Notes: generated by a model not told the origin, from the sequence alone. 60,000 bases of DNA from Membranipora membranacea (GCA_914767715.1 OU612067.1:33704162-33764161), one strand, 5' to 3'; counted from the stretch's first letter, positions 23,421-39,090 are shown. Numbers and translations: made by a program.

Positions 23421-24840
23421 AATGTTTATGTTGAAAGGAAGCGACCTGCTATTCCACTGTATAACAGGGCCGTAGATTAGAAAAAAATGGTAGGGGAGGC
23501 AAAGGTCCGAGGCGAGTCCAATGCATCACCAGTAACCTCCTCCCCAAGAAATTTAAGCCATGTAATAAGCAACTGGAAATCCCAGAGGAGCTGATTCTGA
23601 CATGGATTATTGAATTAGAGTGCCACTGTATTTAGCTATCTATGGGAGGCAGTGCCTTTCTGCCTCACCTAGAACTACGGTCCTGTACAATAAATAGTGT
23701 AAACTAATTCTAACTATCGTAGAGGTATAATTGTAATAATCTTTGACACAATGATAATAAAAATAATCTTGCAGAAATGAAAGTGAATTAGAGAGATGCT
23801 GCTGCATTACCTTCCCCTAGAAAAAAACTTGTTACGGAAAAAATTGCGGTACAAATTTTTAATGGTATGCGTTACATTAGAGGCCTTTGGGCAGATGAAG
23901 ATAAATGCAAAAGACGGAGGATGTCCGTGGTAAAGTGAACATCCGAAGGGAAGTCATTTCGACTGTGGTGAGAAAGTGTGTGATAATCCGGCCATAGCCA
24001 ACCTCCGGTCGATTGTGAGTTTTGCCGAAAAGGTCACTTTGTTTGGCCAGTTGCACTCTCACCACAGAAAAGTTGAAACGCACTTTCTCGCATTGTTCAA
24101 AATTTTGGTGTACAATATATTCATTATGGTCGCATCTGAAATTCAGGAAATTTCTAGTTGTTGCTCTATTGCAGCAGATTGGAATTCCCCACTACATGTA
24201 ACATTCATGGAAAAGACAGGTCAAAAAAAAGGTTGCATAAAGATTGTTGCGGCTAATTGGTATACTCCCAAAAAAGTAGCCAATCTCGAGAAAAAAGTTT
24301 GGTGATGCATGCCCTATTCCTCCATATGTCCGGTATACATGGATGACAATGTGCGACAACCAAAACGACTAGCCCTATACCCAATGAACTTTTTCAGGAC
24401 AACCAATTATAAATGAAGTGATTTTTTATTTATGTCACATCATGAAAAACATTAGTAATAATGAATTGTTGCTGACAATAAAAGTATATATATTGTTTTG
24501 TTCACAATATACACTAATACATGACATCATCATACTCATGTTTACTCGAATCCTTTATACTTTATCATACTAATCTCTTATATGAGACAAATAGAGTTTT
24601 GGTCATCACAACCCTCACAATCTCCCAAAATGATCGATAAGAATAGTGTTTATTTGTGGCCGCTTGTCTGCAACATCAATGAAAAATACTGTATTCAACA
24701 GTGCCCTTGGATAAAGCCCATATAGCTATTTTATCCCATCTCATGTAAACTTGATTGTAGGATTTTAATAGCATATAATTGCCAATTAATGACCGCAACC
24801 ATAACTAGGCACTTGAAAAAAATTCTAGGCACTATATAAA
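23421..24840. other. Non-genic interval between two dispersed repeats
   Basis: Contains an inverted repeat near 23950-24085 (GTGGTGAGA against TCTCACCAC; CACTTTCTC and its complement), which produces open frames on both strands that I regard as chance. No gene signal seen. It may be the interior of a larger transposon, because repeats B and A flank it and are adjacent elsewhere. Confidence 0.4.
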
Positions 24841-25165
24841 TCTGTCAATCGTATTTCAAAATCAACCAATAAGAACCAGTAAAATGTGGGGCGGGTAATT
24901 TGAAATCTCTGCGGCAGTGCAATTTTGAGTCAAAGCTGATGCATTTTCACCACTTTCTAAGGAGATTTTTGGGATAAGATTTATATTGGGATGTGTGTAT
25001 GAAAAATCTGCATCAGCCCATGCAATTTTCATCTCGATAAAGTCAAGACTGCTCATCATATTCCCAAAAAAGCAGGAGGAATTTGAATGCTGCTAACCCC
25101 ATTTGAATTTGATATGGCTGGGTGATCGCTTTACATTGACTGGCCCTTATATACCGGTCGAGCCA
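24841..25165. repeat. Dispersed repeat family A, copy 1
   Basis: Similar to 36310-36630 over about 300 bp. The most conserved part is the block from AAAAGCAGGAGGAATTTGAA through TGGCTGGGTGATCGCTTTAC to TATATACCGGTCGAGCC. No coding capacity seen. Confidence 0.85.
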
Positions 25166-28017
<2,852 letters not shown>

Positions 28018-28926
28018 CTGTCTGTCCTTATCAACATTAGTCAGATGTGAGGTCATATCTAATAATTACTCCTACACAGGATGCGCTCATCGGTACTCTG
28101 TGACAAAATGACAACATCAAATGTCACTTATTATCTAGGTGAATCAAACAATTACTAAGCAAAACAAGTATTTTCTGTGGCCTAGGTTTTTTCTTTTGTA
28201 CTCAGGTTTTACCACCATTGTCTTTCAATATTACACCCTCTCATAGATCGATATTCACTGAGAAACTTAATTGATATTTTCAGGGTTGTAAATTGTTCCA
28301 TTTTTAAATGTTTAACATCAATTTCTTGCAAAATGATTGTTGTGCTAATAATTCCAAACAAATTTGATTTTTCAATTATGTCCGCTCTATTGGGCACGTA
28401 ACAAGCCCCAACATCAAATAATAGCAATCCAATAACGACAATAACGATAACAGAGTTATGATTTCTGTAGAGTGTAGGTAAAATAATTGAAGTGAGATGT
28501 TGGCAGTATCCTGATGGATATGCACATGTGATGATTGCAGTCTCTTACTGCTTGTTCCAGGATATTCATGAGAATGGTATTACTGCCTACAGTTGTATTT
28601 CAATTTTCTAACGCAAAACATCAGATATGGAAATGATGTAATAATGAGTCTTGACATATTCAAGGATTGCATTATGTAAATGAAAATCATTCATTGTGCA
28701 AGAGCTTCTGAGACGTAAGACAGTAAGAGTTTACAGGCAGTTTCTCAATCTAAATTATCACAGAACTACATTGTTGTGATCCAATTCATTTAAGATGATC
28801 CTCGCTTTTTGCACTCAATATAGGGAGCCCATGCTCATTTAGAAAACATCCATGATCCACAGACCAGGGAAAATACTCTCTGCTAAGACCTCAATGTAGG
28901 ATTTTCGGGGCAGATTGTCCACATCT
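28018..28926. other. Intergenic region between convergent IDI1 and CUB/CCP genes
   Basis: No coding signal seen. It should hold both 3' UTRs; no obvious poly(A) signal could be assigned with confidence. Confidence 0.4.
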
Positions 28927-31900
28927 TCAGCCTTCCATCGCGTTCAGTGGTATCTCCTCAGGCGGGTTCTGTTGGGCTTGTGGTGGATCTTGGGGGCTTC
29001 AAATAATAATAGAGACAGGAAGAATTGAATATACAACCTTTTTTAAATTTGTTAATCAACGAAACAAAAATGGCCATGTGAAAAGCTTAACACATTTGAC
29101 TTCTGGACTTGTGTTGACATGAATCATCCTCACTACACCAACAATGTCTGGATTATAAATCACAGTAGCTGTTTTGGCCTGGGCCAAGTTTTGCTCGGGC
29201 CAAGTTGTTGTGCTTCCCTCACTGGTCACCAATCCAGCGAACAGGATTGGTCACTGATTTGAATTTTTATGTAAACTTAATATCTATAACAACATACAAC
29301 GCCAACACCACCACATGGATATGTACCCTTATGTCACAAAAGGCTTGGCAGCCTTTTGTCAGGAAGTTTTTATCTATTTGGCTACATTGCTGAAGATCGA
29401 TGTGGCCTATGTTGTTACTCTAATGGAACTGAATTACAATATTATAAACACACAGTTATAAAACCTGCAATATAGCAGTCTTGAATTGGTGTTGTCATAG
29501 TTAATCAAACAAGTATAATTAAGTCAAATGTTATATCACATTGTGACACCTTAGTTTACTAAAAGACTTTTTTTCAGAAAGAAATCCGGGTACGGTTTCC
29601 TTAGAATTGCCAAGTAATAATATGAAAAGCTTGGCAAAGAAAAGTTTCGGTAAAACCTAATCAATATAAATCGATTTCACTTTTGGAAAGCTTTGATCAG
29701 TTGATCACCTTATCAGGGATTGCCTGTTATATGAAGGTTATGATATGTTCAAGATTCTAACTAAGAATGTGCCAGCCTCAGCATAGACATCAGGTGCTAC
29801 AGGCCAATCTTAAAACTACCCACCTTGCTCCCTTACGTTGCGTGTGCTGACATGGTAAAACATTTATAACTCCCTCGGATTGGTACGAAGTTAATATCCA
29901 GAATCAATAAAGGGAAAGACGTATGATTCTGATCCTTGTCTAAACTAATATGATTTCCTATTCATTGAATGATATGAAGAAAAAAAATACTTGCGTACCT
30001 TTGGATTTCTACCTCAGTCAAATCAATCAGTTTTAGGGTTGATTATTGACCAATGGCAGATTGGATTTCAGTTTGAGATAGCTTACTCACCACCTTTCAT
30101 GACAGCATGTTCTAAGTTTATCACGGTTATATAGCACAAGAGCAACCACAACACCTATTGTGAAAAGTACTGCTACTGTCAATCCTACGATTAAAGCAAT
30201 TCGATCCTCCTTTCCTCTCTTGCACACTATCTTTGGTTCACACTGTTCACCTACAAGGATGATAAAAAACAGCCATTTATATTGCTATAATGAAATGAAG
30301 GGAAAGTACATCAATCGATATACTTTGGATTGAAGGGATATGATTAGCTACTGTGCATTAGCTGTGCTGTGATAACTTCCAACACAGCTAATGCATAGTA
30401 GCTAGGATATGATAGGTTATACTGCAGAATTCTTTAAAAGCCCTAATAATACCCTAAGGATAGATACAACATTCAGTACAGCGCATACCACTGCATGCCA
30501 CACGAGTCTTCAGCTAGAAACCATGAGTCAAGCACTGTTTCGAGGCCTTCTCTAGTACTGCAGTAATCATGTTGACTATATTATATCTAAATGCTCTCAA
30601 CGATTATACTTGATCAGACTGCTGAAACGCAAGGGCATGGATAGTGATGGCCTGAGGACCTTCTATATAGCTAACATAAAGTCTATAATATCCTACGCCT
30701 GCGCTGCATGGTATAATCTACTATCAGACACCCATAAGACACGACTCGAGAGGATCCAGCGCTCTGCTACTCGGATTGTGCTGCCATTCTCTGACAACTA
30801 CGAGCAGGCGCTGGATCATCTAGCACTGCCACCCATCACAACATTCCTGCACACCACTTGCAGTGAACATTTCACTAGAATAGCTGACGACGATAATCAC
30901 CCCTTGAACTCTCTTATAAAATTAAATACAAACAGAACATCTGCTCGTAGAGCAAAAATAGATAAATATAGGCCATCCAAGTGTAGAACAACCAAAAGAC
31001 AAAATACCTTTTTTGAATTTTATATGCGATTTTTTAACTAATGCAGTTCAGACTCCTTTTATTTTTATTTTTCCATGTATGTGCCGTACATTCGATGCTA
31101 TCAACCTATCAGAGGATGGATCGGATATTAGAATTTAGGCAATAAACAAACTTCAAACTTCAAAACTACAACCTCCTCATGGCCCTCAGTGCACATTGTC
31201 AGTTTCGGTGTTTTGACATAATTGGTGTGTTTACGCTGTTGCGCAGCCAGGGAGGATGGGCCGCCATAGAGGATGCCAACTCTTCATTGCTTCACTGCAA
31301 CAATGTTCGCCCAATCACTCTCAAGGCATCACTCTCAGTGAAAATAATTTTTTTATATAATCTACTGAAAGCTTCAAGTTTCCTGCATACACATTGCTTC
31401 ACAAACTATGAATGGAATATGGGTATTCTTACCTGAAGGTGTAGAAGGTTTCTTAGAATTACGTTTTGTTACAGTAGTTGTGGTTGCAGTAGTTTTTGTT
31501 GCATTAGCAGTGGTTGTAGTAGTTGTAGCAGTTTCACCACATTGAGGGTGGACTAGCTGATTTCCGAGATACCACTGACCACCATTGCACGTAAACACAT
31601 CAGAGATGTTTACTCCAACTTTGCCCACATAGCAAGCTATACTAAAGTTGAAGCCTTCACCTCTCCGAGTGATTCTTCCTCCGTCGATGTCCTCACACGC
31701 TGTCACTAAATTGATTTGAAATATTTGGCGAATGTTTTCGTTTAGCAGGATATCAAGGGAATCATTATCACACAATGGCACCTGATCAGATCTTCACCGG
31801 TACATATGAACAAATAAGAGTGGGCACTAATTGCTCACTGTTTCTTGCAGGAAGCAGTTTTTTGCGCTTTTGATACACCGAAACCATTTGTATTTGTGTT

Positions 31901-34336
31901 TATTTAATAACTATGCTTCAATAACAAAGGAGGCTTTCATCCAAGTCATTATTACTACCACTACATTACATAGTGTTATTCAGAATTGTTTTTACATATA
32001 CTGCAAATTTCAAATTCCACTGCGCTCATGTGTCATGTTAACGAACTGAAGGTGCATGTATGATGCGATGAGCAGCATACAGTTGAATCGCACTAATAAT
32101 CAACGCCCTATAAAAGACAGGGTATCTACTGCAGTTAGTAATCACTTCCTCAACAAGTTCTGCCTAGTAAGATGTAATGTCCAGAGAAGAACATTCTAAA
32201 AATCTAGAAATCAGTTTTCAAGTATTTAAAGAATCAAGGAGATCACACTGTTATATCTGTAAAATAGCATTTGTGGTTTCCTAAATGTAACCACATTGAG
32301 ATTTTGATTAGATGAGATATTGCTAGGCAGCCATTCCTTTTCCATCAAAGATCAGGTGCCTAGCAATTAATTGATGATTTGTTTTTAATGTATTTTTGCC
32401 ACATCATGTTAACTGTCAGTTGTGAACGTGGAATAGAGAAGAATAGAAGCATAAACAACAGCTAGCTCTTTTCCCTTATTTCCATCGCACCATCTTACGA
32501 TCCAACTCACAAGCACTCTCTCACGCTAACTATAAGATCTTAGAACACAACTTGACATACAATACAATACATAAAGAGCAATTCTGTACTAGAATAAACA
32601 CCCCATAGCTATTTAGATACACGTTAAACTCCTTAGAGCAACACCTGCCGCCTAACTTTCTGTCCTGTGCGGTGAGTCACCTTGGAGAATATGGTAGTTA
32701 AATATCTCATCAGTGTGAATCAGGCACACTTAGTATTTGAATGACTTACATGTGTAAGAAAGCTGATATCCTGCGTTCTCGTCATTCCCAGTCACTGTTG
32801 TCGTCAGATCAAATGTGATTCTGTCAGCAGGTGACTCAATTTTAAAGGGACCCCAGGGGCATATATTCTAAAAAATTTCACTCACTGACTTTTCAGAGAT
32901 GAGCATAATAATCGGGCCCAGCCCGATCCACATGCCTTAAGCGCCCTCCCACCACGGAAATTTTTGCATATCGGTAGCAAAATAGTGCAAGCAGAGAGGT
33001 ATTTCAATAGCTTACTGAGCTGTTGGGTACTTTCAGAAAACAACTCAATAGCAGTAGAAGATTACGGTAAAAATGCTCCAGTTATAAAGCACCCATTTGA
33101 AAAAAAACTGATCTTGATGGGAATCGAACCCACAACAATCTTACTAACAGTGATTATTAGGCGGACGCTCTACACGCTGAGCTATTCAGCCACTCACGGA
33201 AATTCGTGGGCCGTGAGTGCTAATATACGCCACTGAGGGACCCCAAGTGAGGTTTTCACTTTTATTCAGATAGCTGTTGCTACATGTAAACAGCTCAATC
33301 TTCCCGTTATAGACTTTTAGCATATCCACCTCGTGGTCCCCGAGATCCTCTGTAGAACTCAGACAGTCTTGTAATCTATTCGATCGATCTCCAATATCGA
33401 ATTCAATAAAAGTGAAACTAATTGCAACTGTTGCGTTCGGTATCAGTAGACAACCAGTATAACTCTTATTCAGATTATACTTCTCTTTCCCGAACTCTGG
33501 ATGACTAGTCACCTCACCTTCCATACAACACTTTACACAGACATCTAAAAAATATATGTAGAGTTACTTCCAATGTTCTTTTGTACCATATTTGACTCTG
33601 GCAAAATAATCTGATTGATGCGCCACTATAAAAGTGTATTGATATGAACTGGCCATAATACCTGGTGGGAGTTAAAGTTAATGTCTCTAACTCCTTTGTC
33701 GAAGGTAACTCACTGACTCCTGACAGGCTGTTTCCCCATCTCTCCTTTGACATTTTTATCGGAAAAACAGCATGACCCAGACCCCATAAGAAAATTAGCA
33801 TGATTATCTTAAAAGGTGCCGATGCAGAATTGCACAATTAATAGTAAAAATAAAAGAGTTTTTATTTAGAAGGCCTCATAAAATTGTTCACAAGTCTTAG
33901 ATTTGTTTATCAATAAAACTGGCTTGATGTTTAGCAAACTAGTGGCACTTATTGGTTAGTGGGGAAAAGAAGAGCCAATGTCATTAGGTCCATGGTACTT
34001 TCAAGAGAGTACCTTGGACCTTGGCACTGCCACAGAGGTTATGGGGGGGGGGGGGGTACCCAAGAAAAATTTTCTAGAAAAGAGGCCGTTATAAGGCATT
34101 TCAGCGGAAAGTAATCTATAAAGCAGTTGGCCTCAGGGACTACCCTTGTAAATGTTGAGAGTTTACTTGATTCTTTGGGGTGGCCTCCCCGGGGTGGACT
34201 CGAACATTGTCCATGAACCCATAATCAGGATTGTAAAGTGGAGCAACTGTATTGCTTACTTACTTGTATCTTGACTTGCAACGAATGAGTTGGTGACAAA
34301 CACAGCTAAGCAGAGCAGACTAACTAATTCCTCCAT
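28927..34336 (-). CDS. Single-pass membrane protein with CUB and CCP domains, 6 exons
   Basis: Exons in transcript order: 34264-34336, 33198-33544, 32750-32867, 31433-31705, 30091-30250, 28927-28996; 1041 bp (346 aa plus stop), all phases consistent. Residues 1 to about 20 are a signal peptide (MEELVSLLCLAVFVTNSFVA). Then comes a CUB-like domain (CCMEGEV, CLLIPNATVAISFTFIEFDI, DMLKVYNGKIELFTC, ending DRITFDLTTT and AGYQLSYT). A CCP/sushi module follows (ACEDIDGGRI, FSIACYVGK, FTCNGGQW, HPQCG), then a Thr-rich stalk (TATTTTTTANATK), a TM helix (IALIVGLTVAVLFTIGVVVA) and a short Pro-rich tail (PQDPPQAQQNPPEE). Its role could be cell-surface binding or adhesion; ligand unknown. The CUB domain is interrupted by a hAT-type element. 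The exon 2/3 junction given here assumes splicing inside that element. Confidence 0.8.
30350..30402. repeat. Short hairpin in intron 4 of the CUB/CCP gene
   Basis: TAGCTACTGTGCATTAGCTG is mirrored by CAGCTAATGCATAGTAGCTA around a short loop; stem about 22 bp with one mismatch. Function unknown. Confidence 0.75.
30560..31166 (+). mobile_element. 3' fragment of a CR1/L2-like non-LTR retrotransposon
   Basis: The open frame from about 30569 to 31041 encodes the end of a reverse transcriptase plus C-terminal region (LIRLLKRKGMDSDGL, SYACAAWYNLL, LERIQRSATRIVLP, then a basic tail). It is related to the element at 40140-41235. The 3' end at 31142-31166 carries AATAAA and short tandem ACTTCAA units, as CR1/L2 elements do. 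It is 5'-truncated and lies antisense in intron 4 of the CUB/CCP gene. Confidence 0.85.
32854..33235. mobile_element. 382-bp non-autonomous hAT-like element with tRNA-like core, in the CUB coding region
   Basis: Termini CAGGGGCATATATTCTA and (inverted) CAGTGGCGTATATTAG resemble hAT ends. An 8-bp duplication AGGGACCC flanks both sides (32846-32853 and 33236-33243). On the - strand, about 33112-33192 is tRNA-like: GGCTGAATAGCTCAG (A-box region) and GTGGGTTCGATTCCCA (B-box), followed by a T run. The same tRNA-like family recurs at 38893-38970. The element sits between CUB exons 2 and 3 and supplies both splice sites. Confidence 0.88.
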
Positions 34337-36002
34337 CAATGGTCACTTCGTTTATGTCTACTGCAGGAAGCCGAGACACACCCTGTTGCGCAACAAAATC
34401 TTTGGACGGATTTTCAAAAATGGCACTCTTACGGTCAGACGTCGAGGCTTCCAATGACAATTGCCCCATTCAAATATTATGGATAGTGGGCTTGTGTACT
34501 TAAAAAATATCAACAATGAATTGTTACCAAAAAATTGATTGCATAGCTTGTAAAAAAGGTTCGCAAAAGTCCTTTTGTTATCCCTATAAACATTGGAAAC
34601 AATCATCAGCAGACAATAATTATTGTAACCTTAGCTACACCGAAGGCTCTTCATTTAATGAACATCAAAATTGTCAAAGAAATAATCAGTTAGCAGGTTC
34701 TTATAGGTGAAATGGTGTAACTTTTCAAGACAAATCTTATCAGTTAATGCTTACAAAAAAACCATTTAACAATAATTATTCTGACGGATAACCTCTCAGA
34801 TTTCAAAACATTTCATGTGCATGCGTTTTGCGAGTGTGCAAGAGTAAATGGTAATGCATTATTGTGTAAGGTTCAGTAAGGTTTCAAGGTCACATCATCG
34901 GTGTAAAAGGCATGCATCCTGAATATAAGTGCATAAATGATAAATTGGAGTCGCTCCATCCCATCGTTTACAAGATCATTTTTATGCTCTATAAACCAGT
35001 TAGGAAAATTCTACCTCTCCTCTGTCAATATGAGAAATACAGGGGAAATGGAAGTTTTCCCCTCCTTCATAAAAAAACTAATGATGCACAATTAGACCAA
35101 ATAATGAGAGAATCTAACAAAAACACCTGCCTCTTCATGCTACAAACAACAAAAATAGATTGTAAAATTTAAAATGGGCGGAACCCCTCCACCATTGATA
35201 CTAGCAGCTTTTTCTGACACTGATATAGTCTCAAATTATGAAATTAAACAACGTTTTTTCATGTGATGCGCTTCGTCAACTATGCCTCTCAACAATGACA
35301 AACTTACAAGTTTATAATAAGTGCCCAAACATATTTGAATAATTGAAAAAAGCCAAACACCTCTTAATATTAATATTGTGGAAGGACAGTCAGCTGGAGT
35401 GAGGTAAATATGAGACATGCCATGTTATTAACTTTTACTATCAAATTGATTTCGAGTCGAATCCGAGGTAAGCATAATATGAATAAGAAATAGCCTGGTC
35501 AAGCAGCCAACAAAGACTAAATAAGTGGCCGTGGGACGGTGGGCGAGCGTCTGGAGAGGCTCAGACTAGGTATATTGGCATTAACGGCTTCAGGCTCCAA
35601 GGAGTTGTTGATGTAGGAGTAATGTGTAATTTTAGTTATGGCATCAGCACTGGTAATTTTTTATTCGCTATACCCAGGGATCGTGGTGAATATTGGTGTC
35701 TGCTTATATTTTCATAGTGGATGAAATACAATGGCGCCTGTGGCAGGATCCCGAGATCAAGAGCCCCAGATCTGAGCACCCAAACACTACCAAGTCAGTA
35801 ATTAATCAATTTATGCCAACAATAATTCCATTTCCTCTATAGTCTATAGATCCAAAAAAGTTTAAAAAGGCACAAAAATTGTGACGATTGTACTAACACA
35901 CCACAATGTATTCATAACTTCAATTAATTCAGTCAAGTCAAAACTGTCTTTGCTTTATACAAGCAGCAGGAGAGGACTTAAGATAAAGTACTAGGCTAAT
36001 GA
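34337..36002. other. Intergenic; no gene seen
   Basis: 5' flank of the CUB/CCP gene (- strand). Short open frames on both strands show no recognisable protein features. A G-tract lies upstream at about 34037-34058, inside the CUB/CCP gene span. Confidence 0.4.
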
Positions 36003-36640
36003 GGGGGTGCACGGGGATTAATCATAATTAGTATTTTCTGGTGACAAGCAAAACCATTGGCTGATCAGTGTAATTAGAGGCGGAGAATGGCCTTGGTCTC
36101 CGCCTCTTACAGCCAGTCCACGTTGCGTTCTCAAGTGGTCAAGTGTGTTATATAAGAAATTGTGATTCGCAGACACCCATAAATAAAGTTGAATAGAAGC
36201 CTATGATATAGCTATTGTTATGTTGGATCATCACCCTTGGGATTATAGGATTTTATTACAACGTTCAATTTTATTCTTGACAACGGTATCTAGGCAACCT
36301 CTGAAACCATAAATCATAACGTCAAAATCGACCAATAAGAGCTTGTATAATTTGAAGCGGATGATTTGAAATCGTTGGAACTGGGAGTTTTTGGATGACA
36401 TCTGATGTATTTTCACCACTTTCCAATGCAATTTTTGGAAGGAAAATTTATTGGGCGTGTGTATCACACAATACGCATCAGCACATCTGATTCCTATTAA
36501 AGAAAATTCACTACTGCTCCTCTTATTTCCGAAAAAGCAGGAGGAATTTGAATGCTGCTAACCTAATTTGAATTTGATATGGCTGGGTGATCGCTTTACA
36601 TTGACTGGCCCTTATATACCGGTCGAGCCTTATATACGCA
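36003..36640. repeat. Adjacent copies of dispersed repeat families B and A
   Basis: 36006-36160 matches 23200-23400 (GTGCACGGGGATTAATCATA). 36310-36630 matches 24860-25160 (AAAAGCAGGAGGAATTTGAA and TATATACCGGTCGAGCC). Order and orientation are the same as at 23-25 kb, but without about 1.4 kb between them. Confidence 0.8.
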
Positions 36641-36816
36641 GCCCAGTCTGTCATGTGATTACTCAATTCTCCGCTCTTGTATGGGTACGGAATGGATTGG
36701 CTCCCCCCCCCCCCAGTTCAACTTTCAAAACAGTGATTAGGCAAATTTCATTAAAATGTTTGCTCTCTGAGTCAATCATGTAAGTTATTTCCTAGCCTGG
36801 TGTCAGCTAGCAGCGT

Positions 36817-37878
36817 TCATAGTTTGTCATGTGAGAGCTCAATAAACTGCACATCGTGAATAGAGCAATCTATCCCCGTCTCCACTGTGGACCGTCTTCT
36901 GGTGTTCATAGTCAGGTCACTACTATGACTTTTAGTTCTACTGAAGAGACGCCTAATCTCATTTCTAAATCTAGTACCAGTAAGGCAGAAGATGAGGAAA
37001 GTACTTGCTGTGCCGACATACTGTAGAATACTCGTGCACGTAAAACTCAACTGTGCGTCGGCACTGTCATATATGGGCTTATACAAATCAAGTATAAGAA
37101 CTAAAGATATTGGTAATGTGGAAATAAGAAAAGTTAGGTTAACCATCATCATCATAATTGTCATAGACTTGATATGGCGCATTAGTTTCGAGTTTCTTGT
37201 TTTCGTTAATTTGCACAGAATTAGCGCATTGAATACGAGAGTGAGAATAGTTGGCATTATTGAGAAGCTTAAGAGGTCAATGTAAGGCCAGGCTACATTT
37301 AGCTTTTCTATAGAAGTGAAGCAATATCTCGGTTCTGTCTCTAGACGGCCAGAGATCAGAAGTCCACTGTTCAGTAGCATAACAGCAACGACTTCTATCC
37401 CTACTAATGCCAACCCAAACCTCCATTTACTGAATGTGTTATAATGTAAAGGTAGGCAAACAGCCACAAACCTGTCTAGCGCTATGGTTGCCTGCAGCCA
37501 AGCAAAGAGCTGCAGACTAAGATATGTGACAAACAGATGTATCTTACATCCTATATCAGAGATTGATCTCACATCAAACCCAGTGGGAGAGAAAGCTCTC
37601 ACTACTTGTCTGAGAAGTCCTGAACTGAGTGTGAGTAGGCCTACTATCGACAGTGAGATAATAAACACTCCTGATGAGTGAGGGCGTAATGTGCGACTAG
37701 CGGTAGTAGTTATTATAGAGAGAGAATGGCCGACTAGTCCGATTACTAGCAGTGACGTTCCTATAGTCTGCATAAGAAGATCAGATGTTTTGTGTATTGC
37801 CTCGCTTTCATAGCCGATAGATGTAGTCCACCAGATTATAGTAGTGTAGTTTTTCACATCTAGATTGGTAAGATTCAT
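36817..37878 (-). CDS. Rhodopsin-like GPCR, paralog 1, intronless coding region
   Basis: 353 aa from the ATG at 37876-37878. Seven hydrophobic helices. N-glycosylation sites near the start (NLTN, NYTT). TM1 has LLVIGLVGHSLSIITT (GH in place of the usual GN). TM2 is SSGVFIISLSIVGLLTLSSG. The TM3 Cys lies in GCKIHLFV, and the DRY-type motif is ALDRFVAVC (DRF). The ECL2 Cys is PRYCF. TM6 (NLTFLISTLPISLVLIL) lacks CWxP. TM7 (YVGTASTFLIFCLTG) lacks NPxxY. Then TRFRNEIRRLF (helix 8) and a Ser/Arg-rich tail. Ligand unknown; peptide or chemosensory receptors are the broad guess. A paralog lies 7 kb away on the same strand. Confidence 0.9.
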   Translation of the reverse strand: MNLTNLDVKNYTTIIWWTTSIGYESEAIHKTSDLLMQTIGTSLLVIGLVGHSLSIITTTASRTLRPHSSGVFIISLSIVGLLTLSSGLLRQVVRAFSPTGFDVRSISDIGCKIHLFVTYLSLQLFAWLQATIALDRFVAVCLPLHYNTFSKWRFGLALVGIEVVAVMLLNSGLLISGRLETEPRYCFTSIEKLNVAWPYIDLLSFSIMPTILTLVFNALILCKLTKTRNSKLMRHIKSMTIMMMMVNLTFLISTLPISLVLILDLYKPIYDSADAQLSFTCTSILQYVGTASTFLIFCLTGTRFRNEIRRLFSRTKSHSSDLTMNTRRRSTVETGIDCSIHDVQFIELSHDKL

Positions 37879-38776
37879 CTTCAAACCACTTATTTAACCT
37901 TCACTGGGCTGCTTGTTTATCAAGTTCAGAGCCTCAGATCATCCTCAGGACTTGTATCACGCGTTCTATATAGTCATCTCACCATAATTCTGCAAGAAAT
38001 TAAATTAATACTAATTAAAACGATTGTACTGATGAATGGCTGTTTTGAATTCCTAGGCAACAGACTGCAGTGAGAAAATAACTGTAAAAAATTAAGAAGA
38101 CTAAGTTACAAACGTGAAACGGTAGTTTGAAAACATTGACATCGGAGAGTAAAAATAGTTTATTGTAATATGGCAGAATAATAATGATAAAAATACAAGC
38201 CATGCTAGTGCTGCGATAATTCAATAGGCTATTACAAAAATAACTTTCATATTAGATAGTATTCATCAGCTTAGGTGCTGTGTGTATCAATTGTAAAGTG
38301 AAATATTTTAAGGTTTTAAGATACCAGTCAGGCCAATACGACAACTTATGAGAAAAATTTGAAAAATAATGTAATCCCGTGCTGCACAAAACCCCACGTT
38401 ATGCAAAGTAAGTAAGTATGTAATTGGCTTTACAGTATGTACAATCATGAAATCATGGAGCATTTTTGCTATGGACATTTTAATACCACTACACTTGTTT
38501 ATCACCTAAAGAACACTTAGGCCATTGGTCATTGATATCAGTAATAGGAAAGCAATCACAGCCATATTTCCGCTAGTTCCTATTAACCATATTGATTTTG
38601 GACAAACACATCCATATTCTATTTGCTGAATACAAACAACTGTTGATATTGGAATTCAAACCTTCAATATTAACGACATGACTGGTTTGGGTGTTTTGTT
38701 TGATTTCTATAGAAAGATCAATTATTTCCGATTTTTTTTAGAAAATAAAAAGCTGACCATAAAGCTACGATCCTAC
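37879..38776. other. 5' flank of GPCR paralog 1; no gene seen
   Basis: No coding signal. Presumed promoter and 5' UTR of the - strand GPCR. Confidence 0.4.
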
Positions 38777-39090
38777 GTAATACCTCACTGATAAGGCACC
38801 GGCCTTATAAGTGAAGCACCTCCATCGTAAAAATAAAAATGCTCAAGTTATAAGGCACCCCACAGCCAGAAGGCACCCCTTTGAAAAAAAGGCTGTGCTA
38901 GATGGGATTCGAACCCAAAACGTTGTGGTAACGAAGCGGGCGCACCAACAACTGAGCTATTCAGCCTAACATGTATGGTTGGATTTTGGTACAAATCAAA
39001 TACAAAAAAGCTTCAAATGATAGCCGCGCCTACATGCTCCTCTCTTATAGGTGCCTTCACCTAGAAGGCACCTTAAAGGTGAGGTATTAC
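38777..39090 (-). mobile_element. 314-bp TIR element with tRNA-like core
   Basis: Termini GTAATACCTCACTGATAAGG and (inverted) GTAATACCTCACCTTTAAGG. The core on the - strand (about 38893-38970) is tRNA-like: GGCTGAATAGCTCAGTTG, TTGGGTTCGAATCCCA and CACAGCC, which can pair with the 5' GGCTG, followed by a T run (pol III-type stop). It is related to the core in the hAT element at 32854-33235 (shared ATGCTC-AGTTATAA-GCACC block). I do not call it a working tRNA. Confidence 0.75.

Noticed and set aside
23976-24305. 109-aa open frame
   Set aside because: Sits on a local inverted repeat, has no recognisable domain and no splice context.
34037-34058. Poly-G tracts as regulatory G-quadruplexes (also 5447-5463, 36702-36714, 49428-49442, 52247-52258)
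   Set aside because: Plain homopolymer runs, possibly with sequencing length error; nothing ties them to a function.
38893-38970. Functional tRNA gene
   Set aside because: Only 5 acceptor pairs and a weak anticodon arm; embedded in a TIR element.
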